The notes under the pieces: generated by a model
Seen by the model: the letters and a program-made list of their open reading frames with translations, nothing else
What the model was told of the DNA's origin: nothing
The model's database searches: none
Assembly (NCBI GenBank): GCA_021307315.1
Contig: JAJSPD010000151.1
Coordinates: forward strand, 1-50,353
DNA: 50,353 nt
Reading direction: 5' to 3'
Source of the DNA: Bisporella sp. PMI_857
Taxonomy: Eukaryota > Ascomycota > Leotiomycetes > Helotiales > Helotiaceae
Shown here: positions 10,015 through 21,628 of the stretch, piece by piece
Layout of the letters: each line of letters opens with the position of its first letter
Position numbering within the stretch: the first letter of the stretch is position 1
Made by a program: the position numbers and the translations under genes

Positions 10015-10401
10015 TGGGGGAGGCGTTTCACGTCCAACCTACCCAAATGATGGAATGCATGGAAATAACTCTTATTTAATGGAGCTTATATGTAACTTCG
10101 AAGAGTGTGCAGGGGCCCTATCCTCCTGGACTACTGTCTGTTTCCTGGTCTTCGTGTACTCTTGGGCAAAGGGGAGAAGCTTAGGCTTTAAGATTACCTG
10201 TTGATACCAGTACCAATTGATCCCCCCTCAACCTTTCTTGATCACATAAGCCCCAGTTGCCTCTATATGCTTCCACTAAGGCCCCCTTCCTCCCGGCTTA
10301 TGTCTTCCATGTGCTGCCATCCAACTGGCTATCCACTCAGCCCGACTCTGCTCCCACTTCTTATCTTCGTCTTTATGTGCTGCATTCCTTTGATCAACGC
10401 C
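10015..10401. other. Intergenic stretch
   Basis: About 390 bp without a supportable gene. An open frame starting at 10201 encodes hydrophobic, proline-rich sequence of doubtful reality. Confidence 0.35.
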
Positions 10402-10512
10402 CTTCCTACCTCTCTTGAAGAGATTGCAAGGACTGTCAAGAGCCAAGATTTTCAGCCCTCGCAAGTCTTCCGCAGTTGCCGAAACCTATATTCTTCCCCG
10501 AGTCTGAAATAA
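10402..10512 (+). pseudogene. Repeated coding fragment, copy 2
   Basis: One frame reads ALPTSLEEIARTVK, then SQDFQPSQVFRSCRNLYSS before a TAA. The core matches the decayed fragment at 8400-8531. Function unknown; probably the better preserved of two copies of an old repeat. Confidence 0.3.
10420..10469 (+). repeat. 50-bp direct repeat, copy 2
   Basis: Partner of 8487-8536, 45 of 50 bases identical. Confidence 0.8.
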
Positions 10513-10911
10513 GCATAACATAGTCACCATAATGTGCATCATCAGATTAAACGTTGGCAGGCAGGGCGCCAACAGCAACGGCGCCTAAAGGGAGAAGAAA
10601 CAAAGGGGAAGCAGCACGGAGATAAGAGGAGGAAGAGGAAGGAGGAGAAAGAGCAGCAAAAGACAGAGCGTCATGCCTCGTCCATACCCTGGTGGCGTGT
10701 GATGCCCGTGTACAGTTGGTGAGGTCGTAATTCAATTAAGATACGGAACTCCGACTATTTTCATGGTTGAGCAGCGGCGAATGCATTCGTTGCTCCTAGA
10801 CAATTATTCGTCACGAGTCGTTACTGGTCAAGCAGCTGCGCCATTGGAATACAATCCTTCCTTTCCCCTAACTACCTCTGGTCAAGTTCCTCACAAATCT
10901 CCTTAATGGCC
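10513..10911. other. Intergenic stretch, partly purine-rich
   Basis: About 400 bp with a long A/G-rich run at about 10590-10670. No supportable gene. Confidence 0.4.
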
Positions 10912-13004
10912 TCAGATGATCGTAAATTGCCTGTATCCTTCGCCGTTTTCATTCCACGCAATATCTCCAATCATGCCATGAACATAGACGGGGGCAACAA
11001 TCTTGTACTCCTCGTTGTTGGCGTCTGGACGCAGACAGAGTGGCGTGTGGTTTCCAAATATGTAAACAACTATATCGCCTGCCTGTATGGGAAATGCGCC
11101 AATTCCAAGCTTCCCTGATGCCGTTTTGAAGAGAGTCATGAATCCAAGTCTCCGAATTGATTGCTGCCACTCTGATGAGCCCCTGTCTTGCGAAATCAGC
11201 TGTAAGATCCGAAATTCCTCCATTACAGTCAGATGGTCGGTCTCCTGCTCCTTACGGTACCTCTCAATAAGTGAGGCATACCAATTACTCGGGTGGTCAA
11301 TACCCTCACCAATAGCCTCATGGCATCGGACCCCCTGGGAATCGTCGACAAGTACTTCTATCCATCTCGCGAAATCATTGTAACTCCGTTTTCTGAGGTA
11401 GGCGTCTGAAATGGCGCCTAGTAGCAGGCAGGAGTGGAGTGCCTCCATGACCTGCCCGGTTACGGAAACGGGCTCGTGAGATACTGCAAATTCAACCCAT
11501 CTCACAACGGTACGGATTCCATAGAGTTCTCTGGCCAGATTTATGTAAGATGCGGTCCCAGCACACGTCTTAGCTCGCACATCCGGGGGCAGCCGAGACG
11601 CATTTTCCGCGCTGAAGCTTCCTATCAAACTTTCCGAAACACACGCTACAGTGTCTATCTGGAGACCATTGACGTGCAGCCGGAGACCGTCTTTACTTAA
11701 GCGAAACCTTGGTTCCTGAAGCTCCTTCAACGGCATGGGGGTCGGCGTGTTAGGTCTGTGGTTTCCAAAAACCTGTGGAACCCACGAAGGTAATCCCGGC
11801 GTCATCTGTACTAGGCAGCAGCAATTCAGCTCATCCAAAATCCCGATCTGTCCCTGATGCGCAATCAAAGCCCTGTACGCGTCCAGATAAATGGTTGAGA
11901 GAGGCTTGGAATAATCAGGATCCGGCAGAGTCACGCCGAGCGCAGACAGAAGTCCCTGAACGGCAAAAACCTTGTCCTTGGGGTCCGACACCTTAAGACC
12001 GGTAAAGTCGCTAAAGGAAAACAATGGCGTCTGGCCCTGCTCAAGAATCCAGAGTTGCTGTGCCATCTTGAAATGCGGGCCGAGCACACTGAACAGACTC
12101 TCCCCAATCTTCGCCACGGCAGAATCGTAGGGACTCAATCTCTTCAGCTCTACATAAAGCCGTCCAACTGCACTAAAGGGTAGAGTGTCTTCCCCGGAAA
12201 TCAGAAGCGCTTCTCCTGCCATGGCCACCTCCTGAACGGTCCACAGCCGTGTAAACCAAGGTATATTCTTAAAAAGCATGAAGCCATAATATTCTGCTAA
12301 ATTACAAACAACGTCAGGGAACGGGACACAAATACGTAGTCTGCTCAGTTTGAATGTTGAGGTCTGCGGCTATCGTAGCTGTCAAACTTACAGTATTTCA
12401 GGATCTCTTGGCACTTGAAGACAAGCGCCCAATCTGCGAAATCTAATGAGGCCCCAAATACAACCATACCCCCGATTTGCTCAGGGTTCCCTGGCCCCAA
12501 TGCCACTCGTGTCGGCTCTTGTGCGGCCAATGCCGAAAGCTGACACAGCCAGCGAAACATGTGGGGAATATAATGTTGGTTTTTTGAAGGAGCGAGCCAC
12601 ACGAGGACGCACTTCGCCTTGCGGTAGACATCGCCCATAAGTTTCAGCTGATGATTTTTTTCGAGCACAGAACTCTGGTTGATACAGATAGCATCAATCC
12701 AGAGACGTCGGCTCTGCTCAGGAGATTTCGGCCGAAAGTGACGCAGAATCTCGGCGCAGTTACCTGTGACAAGCAGATCAAGGCCATCACAACTTATACG
12801 GTGGCTTGGCGTCTGGCCTTCCCACGCGTACGAGATCGCCTCATAGGAGGGACTATCTCCCAAGTCTTCCTCCTTCAACGTGCAGCACAGCTCTGCATCG
12901 GGTTTGTCTGAGCCACGCACTTCCACTATCCGTATCGAACGTTCTGAAGCGAGCGGCCCATATCCATAGGACTGTGATTGCTGTCCAGGAACGGTGTTGG
13001 ACAT
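10912..13004 (-). CDS. HET-domain protein 1
   Basis: Two exons on the minus strand, 13004-12392 and 12296-10912, joined by a 95-bp intron (GTAAGT...TTTAG) in phase 1, giving 665 residues. The heterokaryon-incompatibility (HET) domain is plain: YEAISYAWEG at 54-63, LWIDAICINQ at 101-110, MGDVYRKAKCVLVWL at 123-137, and WFTRLWTVQEVAMA just after the intron. The long C-terminal part ends in GDIVVYIFGNHTPLCLRP and YVHGMIGD, typical of full-length HET6/tol-type proteins. HET domains trigger cell death when different fungal individuals fuse; the biochemical activity is not settled, though they resemble TIR folds. The start ATG at 13004 precedes the conserved region by about 50 residues. It looks intact and diverges from the co-oriented sigma-like gene and NLR1 on the other strand. 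Confidence 0.88.
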
Positions 13005-13419
13005 GGCTCGGCTGAAGTTTTACAGCACTATGGAACGAGATGAGCGGGTGGGTGCGGAAAAGGCAGCGTCCTGAAAGCTATCAATTTAGGCTGGCGTACA
13101 CAGAACTTTCCGCTGTTCTGGCCATTCATGTCAGCTGGGACTTTATTGTTAGGTTGGCCCTTCGGTAAAACATATATCCGGCCATCAGGTGACATTTTGG
13201 TAAACGTTTGTGCGTTCAGAATTGTATAGAAGAGCTTAAGTAGAGAAGACACCAATTTCGTTCCTAGCTGTATTAGAAAGTTCGAATGGTGAGGAGTGTT
13301 TGCTTAGTTAAGCCCTCGGATCTGCCCCCTATATTCAGGCTCATATTCGTCAGGGGCAACTTCAACCACCTTAACTTCGTCCTCGGCCCTTCTTCAATTA
13401 ATATAATGTACGTTAGACA
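13005..13419. other. Divergent intergenic region
   Basis: About 415 bp between HET gene 1 (minus) and the sigma-motif gene (plus). It must carry both promoters; no specific site is recognisable. Confidence 0.4.
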
Positions 13420-13811
13420 ATGAAGAGACACACAGACGCAACGTCTCAATCACCTCGGACTACATGCTATCCATGCGAGCAACCACAAGCAAGCGGCGAC
13501 TCTACCATATCCAATCCGCGAACACGCCCTGAGACAGAATACTCTGGGCTGTCTTCCGGAAGCTCATCTTTTAACAACCCCGGCTCTGGGACTCAGTTCA
13601 ACAGTCCCAGGGGTGCTCAGAACACCACCTTTGGCAGTGGCAACCAATTCCCTGGGACTAATTTGGGTGCTGTGACTATTAATCAGAAATTCGGTAAGAA
13701 CGAGCGTTCTCATCGATGATTTGTGATTTCCTAGCTAAACGTCTCGAGGAGACGACAAAACACACCCTCGGAAAGTGCAATCCTCCAGAGACTGCGCCTT
13801 TTGCACGGTGA
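13420..13811 (+). CDS. Small protein with sigma-like amyloid motif
   Basis: ATG at 13420. The favoured model splices a 41-bp intron (13694-13734, GTAAGA...CCTAG), giving 116 residues; unspliced, the frame ends after 99. The first half is Ser/Thr/Pro-rich and disordered. Residues about 45-90 carry repeated Gly/Asn/Gln units: NNPGSGTQFNSPRG, then GSGNQFPGTNLGAVTI. This closely resembles the sigma motif found at the N-termini of many fungal NACHT proteins and on SesA/SesB effectors of Nectria, where it propagates a prion-like signal. No other domain is present, so it could be a free-standing motif protein, a truncated effector or the stranded first exon of an NLR. It lies 546 bp upstream of NLR1 on the same strand. 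The motif call is by eye. Confidence 0.5.
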
Positions 13812-14357
13812 TAGGTATCCCAACATATATACTTAGAAATTAAAAGCCTAGTTTGTTATAAGAATTACTAGTTTTCAATCCTTTATAATAATATATTATA
13901 ATGATGTACAGTCGGTTTTAAAAAGTGTTTCAAAAGCAAAATCGGCTTTAACAAAGTTGCGTTTAAAGCTGCGTTGGAAGAAGGGACGTTGCAGCCGGAC
14001 TTTAATGGCTTGGAAATGATTGGACAAGGAAGCGCCGTCACGCTACCTGGCTTACCTTACCCCACGCAACAAGAACCTCAGCAACGATGGTTCTTATGTC
14101 TCGAGTCCAGGCAGGGTACACGAGAAATCTCTTGGATCTGTCATCAACCGCCTGACACGAAGCAGACTGCGCCTTCGGGGTAACCCGCAGACCATCTCAG
14201 ACCACGGCGTCCGCAAGCGGTGAAGTCGCGTATAGAAATATTTTGATGTCGCTTTCTGCCCAGAACTCGACCCGCATTTGTTTGATAAGCAGCTCCTTAC
14301 AGGCTGCCCAAGCGAGTCATTTTCTCTCCTACAGTTTCGCTCCCACACGCCAGCGGA
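13812..14357. other. Intergenic region upstream of NLR1
   Basis: About 545 bp. The first third (13840-13930) is AT-rich (TATAATAATATATTATAATG). No gene is supportable; overlapping open stretches on both strands have no recognisable motif. Confidence 0.4.
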
Positions 14358-17300
14358 ATGATGGATGGGATCTCAGCTGCTGCGAGTGTTATTGCTGTCA
14401 TTCAGATCTCGGAAGACGTCGTATCACTCTGCTCTCAATACCTAAAGGCCGTCAAGAATGCAAAATCCGATATCGTGCGTCTGCAAGACGAGCTCGGCAG
14501 CCTGAAGCAAGTTCTCGAAGGCGCGCAGAAGCTCCTTGAGGGCCCCAATGCGGCAAGGCTCGAGACATCACGGCCCTTGCTTGATAGATTCAGAGGCTGT
14601 TATTCGCAACTCAAGGACCTAGAAACGAAGCTAAAAGATCACTTGAAAACTGAAAGCAAGGGCAAGGGCAAAGGCAAGGGAATGAGGCTCTTTGGACTCC
14701 GCGCTCTGAAGTGGCCATTTAAGAGCAAGGAAGTCGATAATGTTATCCAGAGCCTCAACAAATTTCGAGACACCCTTTCCGCGAGTCTCAACGTAGACCA
14801 AACGTATGCTGTAGGTTCTTCACTGCCGACTACTTGATTACTGACATTGCTTCCACTAGGACTCTCATTGTCGATAGTTTCGAACGAGTCAATGACGAGG
14901 AACGATTCAAGATTCTGGAATGGATCTCACCCATACAATACGGGAAGCACCACGATACAGTCAAGGAGGCTCGAACATCCAATACCTGCGAATGGTTATT
15001 GCAAGACGAGAGATTCCGGAATTGGGAGGACGCGAGTTCGTCAGTCATCTTGTGGCTTCAAGGTTCTCGTTAGTATTCTTTCTTATATTCCCTCTCAAGA
15101 CCCGTGACTGAACGCTCTAGCTGGCGCTGGCAAAACCTTTCTTACCTCCAGGGTTATCGACCATGTACAGAGCCGCCTTAGAAGTTCCCTAAGCAAGGAG
15201 GGGTTTGCGTTCTTCTACTGCAATCGGAACGAAGAGGAGCGTCGGAAACCACTTTCCGTCCTTCGAAGTTATGCTCGCCAATTGTCGACCGCTGCAGGGC
15301 ATCCTGAAAAGATGCGCAAGAAGCTCCATGACTCGTGGCGTGAAACTACACTCAGGGGGTCGGACCTCGGCTTCGAGGCCTGCCACGAACAACTACTCGA
15401 GTCAGTGAATCTCTATCCGAGGACTACTCTCGTACTTGATGCCCTGGACGAATGTGAGCCGGACTCACGTCGCAAACTGGTTAACGCGATTAAACTTCTA
15501 TTGTCCAAGTCCGAGAGACCTCTGAAGGTCTTTATTTCTAGCCGCCCTAATCAAGATATCCGATCCCATTTCATCAGCGAACCGAACGTCGAAATCCAGG
15601 CAAGGCATAATGAAGAGGACATACGAAAATTTATCGATGAAGAAATAATTAATCATGAGAGCTGGAGAGACATGTCTCCATCGCTACAGGAAGAGATTAT
15701 CAAGATCCTCTTCGACCGCAGCCAGGGAATGTAAAGGATACTAAAAGGATCAGCTAAGATTGTCACTAACGTAGAATAGGTTTCAGTGGGTGAACTTGCA
15801 AATCAAGCAGATTCTGAAATGCATCAGCGAACAAGCCATCAGAAATCGGCTTGGAAAACTTCCACGCGATCTTAAGGAGGCATATGATGAAATTTACAAC
15901 GAAGTCAAGGAGAAGGACGAGCACGACAAGGCCCTCGCGGATCGCGCCTTCATGTGGGTGATGTGTGCCTGCAAGCCGTTGAGCAGCGATGAGCTTATAT
16001 CTGCGATTCGTCCAAATTTGGAGAAAGATGCCTTCAACTTATCTGATAAAGTTACCGAGTCTCAGCTATTGCATCTCTGCAACAACCTCCTCGTCCTTGA
16101 CAGCCAGCGAAATGTCTGGAGGTTCTCACATCTCTCGGTGACGGAGTATTTCGAAAATAATCACTGGGACCTGTGGCAGGCGCATTGTTATGCCGCCAAG
16201 ATTTGTCTCGGGCTTCTTATCGAGACATACAAGGAATCGAGAACTGGTAGTATTGATAACTTGGACGATAGCCACGATCATAAAAGCAAAGCATGCGACA
16301 TTTTTGATCCGAAGCACTCGTTTCAGAGTTATTCCCGGTACCACTGGGTTACTCATATCCAGACCCAAGAGGAACAAAAAACCGATCCTGTGTTGGTTGA
16401 CCTGTTGAAGTCTTTCCTCGGATCTCCTGGAGAAAGCAGCTGGCAATATCGGCAGTGGTATCTCCGGGCCAAGGCTGACGGGAGGAAGCCGTCAACCTCG
16501 GTTTTCTCTAATATCAGTATGGTAGAAATCTCCCCAGAAACCAGCACCGTTTTTGCAATGTGCCGTTTTTCATTTTATGCTCTTCTGGCGGACTGGTGGC
16601 GTGACGCAGAAATTCCGCTCTTACAAACGAACAGCGAAGGTGACAGCCTCCTAACACTTGCTGCCGCAGCAGGTTGCAGGCCTATCTGCGAAGTGCTCAT
16701 AAAACGGGGAGTGCAGGTCAACCTGCAGCTTCAAACTGGAGGGTACGGCAGTGCCCTTGCTGCTGCAGCAGCAGTATCGGAACACACTGAAATTATCAAG
16801 TACCTTGTCGAACAAGGCGCAGACGTCAACCTGCAGCTTCAAACTGGAGGGTACGGTAGTGCCCTTGCTGCAGCAGTATGGGGACGCACTGAGACTGTCA
16901 AGTACCTCGTCGAACAAGGCGCAGACATCAACCTGCATCTTCAGACTGGAGAGTATGGTAGTGCTCTTGTTGCAGCAGCATGTACAGGACGCCCTGAGAT
17001 TGTCAAGTACCTCGTCGAGCAAGGGGCAGACGTCAACCTACAGCTTCAAACTGGAGTGTACGGCAGTGCCCTTGCAGCAGCAGCATGGGGACGCACTGAG
17101 ACTGTCAAGTACCTTGTCGAGCAAGGCGCAGACGTCAACTTGCATCTTCAAACTGGAGAGTACGGCAGTGCCCTTGCGGCGGCAGCAGCGTTATCGGAAC
17201 ACACTGAAACCGTCAAGCACCTTGTCGAACAAGGCGCAAACGTCAACTTGCAGCTTCAAACTGGAGATTACGGCAGTGCTCTTGTTGCAGCAGCATGTAC

Positions 17301-17619
17301 AGGACGCACTGAGACTGTCAAGTACCTCATCGAGCAAGGCGCAGACGTCAACCTGCAGCTTCAGGCCGGACGGTTCGGCAGTGCTTTAGCTGCTGCTGCC
17401 TACTGGGGTTGGAAGCGATGTGCAAAGAGTTTGATGGACGCAGGAGCAAATGTGAATCTTAGGCTGGAGAATGGACTTTATAGCACTGCTCTTCATGCCT
17501 CACAGGCGGATGTCTCTCAAGAGGATCTAGATGCTTCATGGTGGGATAGCAGGGGCGAGGGAAGACGGAAACGAGACAAAGCTGAAGTGTTAGAACTGCT
17601 TCAACGTAAGGCGCAATAA
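14358..17619 (+). CDS. NLR1: Helo-like / NACHT / ankyrin STAND protein
   Basis: Four exons, 14358-14803, 14860-15068, 15121-15730 and 15780-17619, joining in frame to 1034 residues. Residues 1-150 form a helical Helo-like N-terminal domain (DGISAAASVIAVIQ, then ALKWPFKSKEVDNVI), a membrane-acting cell-death domain in this family. The NACHT NTPase follows: Walker A GSPGAGKT at 217-224, restored exactly across intron 2, and Walker B TLVLDALDECE at about 321-331. After a winged-helix stretch (RLGKLPRDLKEAYDEIYNE) and linker, residues about 690-990 hold eight near-identical ankyrin repeats with core YGSALAAAA...VKYLVEQGADVNLQLQTG. Fungal NLRs of this type sense non-self through the repeats, oligomerise and trigger cell death. 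Start: ATG codons at 14358 and 14361; the second matches the family's MDxxSAAAS start. No stop or frameshift is seen. Confidence 0.9.
16724..17390 (+). repeat. Tandem ankyrin-coding repeats of NLR1
   Basis: Units of about 102-111 bp with high DNA identity, each containing variants of GTCAACCTGCAGCTTCAAAC and CAAGTACCTTGTCGAACAAG. Individual units recur out of order: the SEHTE type in units 2 and 6, the WGRTE type in 3 and 5, the CTGR type in 4 and 7. The low divergence also keeps a second plus-strand frame open over 212 codons, which is a by-product of the repeats and not a gene. Confidence 0.85.
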
Positions 17620-17721
17620 ATGAGGAACGGTTTAGAGATAGATGAAATTTTAAACTCACTCCTGTTGAATGCTCAATTCGTGTTTATCGTTAATACCCTT
17701 TTTTAACATCTTTGATCAACA

Positions 17722-18240
17722 GAGGGGCCCGGCCTGGGGGAGCGACTACTTTATGCTTCTCTATTTTACCATCCAGATGCTAAGAAACTCGTCGAGGCTT
17801 CCGGAGGTGAGGAGGATCCCGCATCTGAGCCACCAATTCCAGATTTGGTAGCTGGGTCGTTTTCTCAAAGGTAATCTGACCGAAATACAACATAACCTTA
17901 TACCTTGGTGGCCTAATGCAATTGGTTACCAATTATTGCTGGATGTGGCACTTTGAGACGGGCTGATGGATATTTTTGAGCATGCTTCAACCCCCCTGTA
18001 GCAAGTTTGTTGTTGCATCTCTATTATTTTTCAGGGGCTTTAAATTTTTACGACAGACAAGGAATTCCTCTCTCGAATACTCTTGGAAAGTTCGAAACCA
18101 AGTCTGCCTTTTCGTCTCATGCTCTTTTGGGGTTCGGCTTCCTCCGCTGGTTGGCTCGATATTATTGCTTCCTCAGCAATCTGGTCCCAATATTCAGCCA
18201 CGCCCGAAATCAAGAACAACAGGATGGTAGTTAGCCTCAA
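17722..18240 (+). other. Coding-like fragments downstream of NLR1
   Basis: Two stretches look coding but do not join cleanly. 17722-17871 follows a plausible acceptor (GATCAACAG) and reads LGERLLYASLFYHPDAKKLV, then SEPPIPDLVAGSFSQR. 18032-18234 follows ATTTTTCAG and reads NFYDRQGIPLSNTLGKFETK, then LGFGFLRWLARYYCFLSN. The intron phases disagree and there is no start codon, so this is either a broken small gene or a misread. No known domain. Confidence 0.25.
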
Positions 18241-19289
18241 GAAGGCGGAAAGGATGGGTTCCAGCGATTTGAATCAGCTGGAAAATGCCCTTAGTATATC
18301 CGAGAACACCCCTATTACAGTTATGGACAGGATCTGCGCCGAAAAAAGAAAGGGTAGAAACCGCAGAAGATCTTACTCCTCGAGATATCAACGGTATGAA
18401 ATGGGTACCAACACCCAGGGCATTATTGGTTTAGAACTAGGCGAATAACCTTCATAACATAACACAATTCAAAAACATCACCTCAATTTAGTCGAACAAA
18501 AAGGTTACCCGGTAGGTAAACACCCACAAAGTCGGATCTATTGAGACGTCTCATTTCCACCGACAAAGCAAAATGGCCGAGGGCTAAATCAATCAATCAA
18601 ATCAGAACCCTCCAATTTGCGGCTCAAAAGAGAAAACTTTCAGAAGGTATATCTCACCTAATATAGTCGACAAACCCAGCATTGCTGATTTTGGCTCGTT
18701 TCCCGTTTGCCTCGCCACTGCTTTGAGCTAGAGCACGTCAGGAACAGGTTTCCAGAGCCTGCAAGCAAACAGATTCCCTGTATAAGGACGGGTGCGGCTC
18801 CAGCGTATCGTCGCTCGAAAAGAAAAGGCAGGTGCAACCAAGCGCTGGGCAAAGTATCATCCGCTTAGTAGCTGCCCCTATTCATTGGAGCAAGGTCGAG
18901 GGAACCTTTCTCACAGAAACGGATGGTACGGTGGGCAAGCTACCAGCATTGGGGAGGGGTGGAGCCCGGGGCCTGGGGCATATTGAATGCAAGTAGCCCA
19001 TTTCTCCAAGGTAGCTTTCACTACCAGGCTCAACGATGACGGAGAGTCATGTGAGAACAATTCTAGATAGAACTGCCCTTAGATGCACGCTCACATCATC
19101 CAAATTGCTCGTGTACCGGCTCTCGATCATTTCTCATAGTCGTAAATTTCTCATAAGTAGCTCTGCTAACCGCCCTCGGTTTCGTCCCAGTGTTCAGAAG
19201 CTAACTATACGTAGTATTACTCGCAGCCAGCGGATCCATCGCCTAACTACGGACCAGTGCACCAGCATCACAAAATCCCCTTCCCTACC
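18241..19289. other. Intergenic stretch
   Basis: About 1.05 kb with only short open stretches lacking recognisable motifs. Nothing supportable. Confidence 0.4.
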
Positions 19290-21628
19290 TCAAATAATCT
19301 CCACCACGCTCTCCTCTAGGGGGCTCTCCTCGACAACATTCCCGTAAACCGCCCCCCTAATCCCAAACTCGTTCCTAAGATCCGCAACCAACACTCCAAC
19401 CCTCCGATACACGCCCCTTTCCCCCTCCACCGCCCTCAACACAATCGCCGCTTGAATCATCAACCTCAGCACAAAAACCTCCTCTTTCAAAACACCCACT
19501 CCCTCATGATCTACCTCCACAAACTGCTCACTCACCCCGTCTTGCCCTTCAATCTCCAATATGTGGTACAGTGTCCCTCCACCCCTGAACTTCGCGCGGA
19601 GCATCCGCCCTGCGATTTGAATGCGACCTGACGACACATCCCCCATGGGATCCGCACCGCTAGGCTCACATCGCGCATAGAGAACACGCGCGCGGACCCC
19701 GCTCTCGTGTGCACCCGGCACGAACGTAACGGGGCAGTCGACTGAGGCCCAGCTCCACGAGGGCACGCCACGGGGCGGAGGTGCGGACCTCGTTTCGCCG
19801 TTTACGACTTTCCACAGTAAGCACGGGATCAGCGACTTACGCCACGCTCCCGCGAGGTACGCATCGTCTAGATACAGCTGCATTTCCTGCGCGACGCCCG
19901 AGATGGCGGGCAGACGGTCAGAGGTATGCGTGAGCTTCAGTTGCGAATAGACCGTTACAATCTCGCGCCAGTATATCTGCACCCTCGGCACATCGGGCTC
20001 CGGGCAGAGTACGAGTTTCGTATGAAGCAGTTTTGGCATCTCAAGGTGCATTTTCGTGTAGTATTTATTTGCCGGATTACTTTCATAGTCATCAGGACGG
20101 ATGCCGGAGCATTCACACGCGATCATCTCGCGGCATTCCCAGGACAATTCCTGATTCCCGAAGTGTACAACTCGAGCGGAAAGGAGACGTTCCTGATATA
20201 CCCAGGCGCGGGCGAGGAGTGGGAAGTACGTGCTGCGGGGTTCGATGTTGTCATGGTATTCAGAGCCGTGGGGGTGGTGGACGCCACCGCGGCGGGCGTA
20301 GATGGTAAATGGCTCGCCACGAGAGCTGATGCCAGAGAGTTTCTTGTCTGGTATGCGGAGTTGCGAGAATAATCCGTCGCGGGCGGAGGTGGCTTTGCTG
20401 GCGGCAAGGGTCAGGTAGGCGTTGCGGTAGATGTTGCACATGTTACTGGATTCGACTTGCCAATCGAGTGGCGCGTCTTGGATGATACAAAGGCTATCGA
20501 GCCAGAGGAACCGGATGCCAAGTTGGCGGGTGATGGTGATGGCATCTTGAAAGGTTTTGGGCAGATGGCGCCATGGGATGCCCTTTTGATGGGCTTTCAG
20601 GGTTTTGGTTGTGGTTTTCAAAGGTTGGTTGTCGCCCCAGCAGTGACTTAGACAAATGTACAATCCAGTTTTGCCGGCTTTGCTTATCACCAACCGAGGT
20701 GTGTGACCGTCCTGGCCCACGTCTATCAAGCGGGTTGGAAGGGCTTGGGTAGTACGCTTGCATTGAGGGTGATTCTCGGAGCAGTGACTGATCCAGCTTT
20801 GGATGTTAGCAAGAGTGCCCGCTGATGCTGTGTTCTCGGGAAGGAGTTGTCGGAAGGGAATATCTTCCCATGGACAGGGAGAGCCTGAAAAAGGGTAAGG
20901 AACTGTGATAGTTGATGTAGAAGGAGTGCCTGGCCGGGAACATAAGCTATGGACGGACCTTTTAAAGCAAACAGTAAGATATAGAGCCGATGCCCACACT
21001 GAGAATCATCGCTACATGAACGTGGCACAGTTCCTTTCCAATCCAACCTACCCACCTCTCCACTCTCTCTTTCCTGTGCTCTCAGTTTCAATGATATCCA
21101 CTCAATTCCTAAAGGCGTACCATCTTCGTGTCGGGAAGCAATCCCAACGACTCTCTGAATCTCTCCCTCCGTCGCACAAGCTAAGATGGCCCTTCGAATC
21201 ATATCGCAGGTCCCACAACCTCGGCGGGCAGCATCCAGAACATTTAGTAGAGTTATCGTGATAGACCAGCATTTGAGATTTAGATCCCAGCAGACATTGC
21301 AGACCAGTTTCGCAGGGTCAACTGGCGGAAGATTCGTATCTTGGCACCTCCAACAGCAGTGCGAGCGGCTTGCTGTACTGCGTGGGTAAGGTGGCAGCTG
21401 GGGGCCGGCACTATAAGGATTAATGGCAGCGACAATGTTGTGGTTTTGATCAAGACGGGGAACCTTCCAAAACAGGCTGATGAGACTTGTCAGGATATTG
21501 CGGAGCGGTGAAATGTCAGTTTTCTGGGGCTCTGGGAGAAGAGCAGGACCACCCCAAAGCTCAGGAGGAATAGGGTCGTCATGGATGTAGCTAGGACCTT
21601 TTGAGCCGGGCGGTCCTATTCGCAGCAT
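19290..21628 (-). CDS. HET-domain protein 2
   Basis: Two minus-strand exons, 21628-20959 and 20884-19290. The 74-bp intron (GTCCGT...TTTCAG) is needed to join two overlapping frames and restores GSPCPWEDIPFRQ, giving 754 residues. The N-terminal part has the Cys-rich module common in HET proteins (CCWRCQ, CNVCWDLN, ARRGCGTCDMI). The HET domain has LYICLSHCWGD at about 298-308, FLWLDSLCIIQD at 349-360, SSNMCNIYRNAYLTLAAS, RAWVYQERLLSARVVHF and later PSWSWASVD. The architecture matches fungal HET-domain incompatibility proteins of full length, with no internal stop. The C-terminal 150 residues are less conserved. The gene is convergent with the region downstream of NLR1 and is probably functional. 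Confidence 0.87.

Noticed and set aside
16751..17389. 212-codon second frame over the NLR1 ankyrin repeats
   Set aside because: Near-identical repeat units keep several frames open together; it lies inside the well-supported NLR1 coding exon and has no independent motif.
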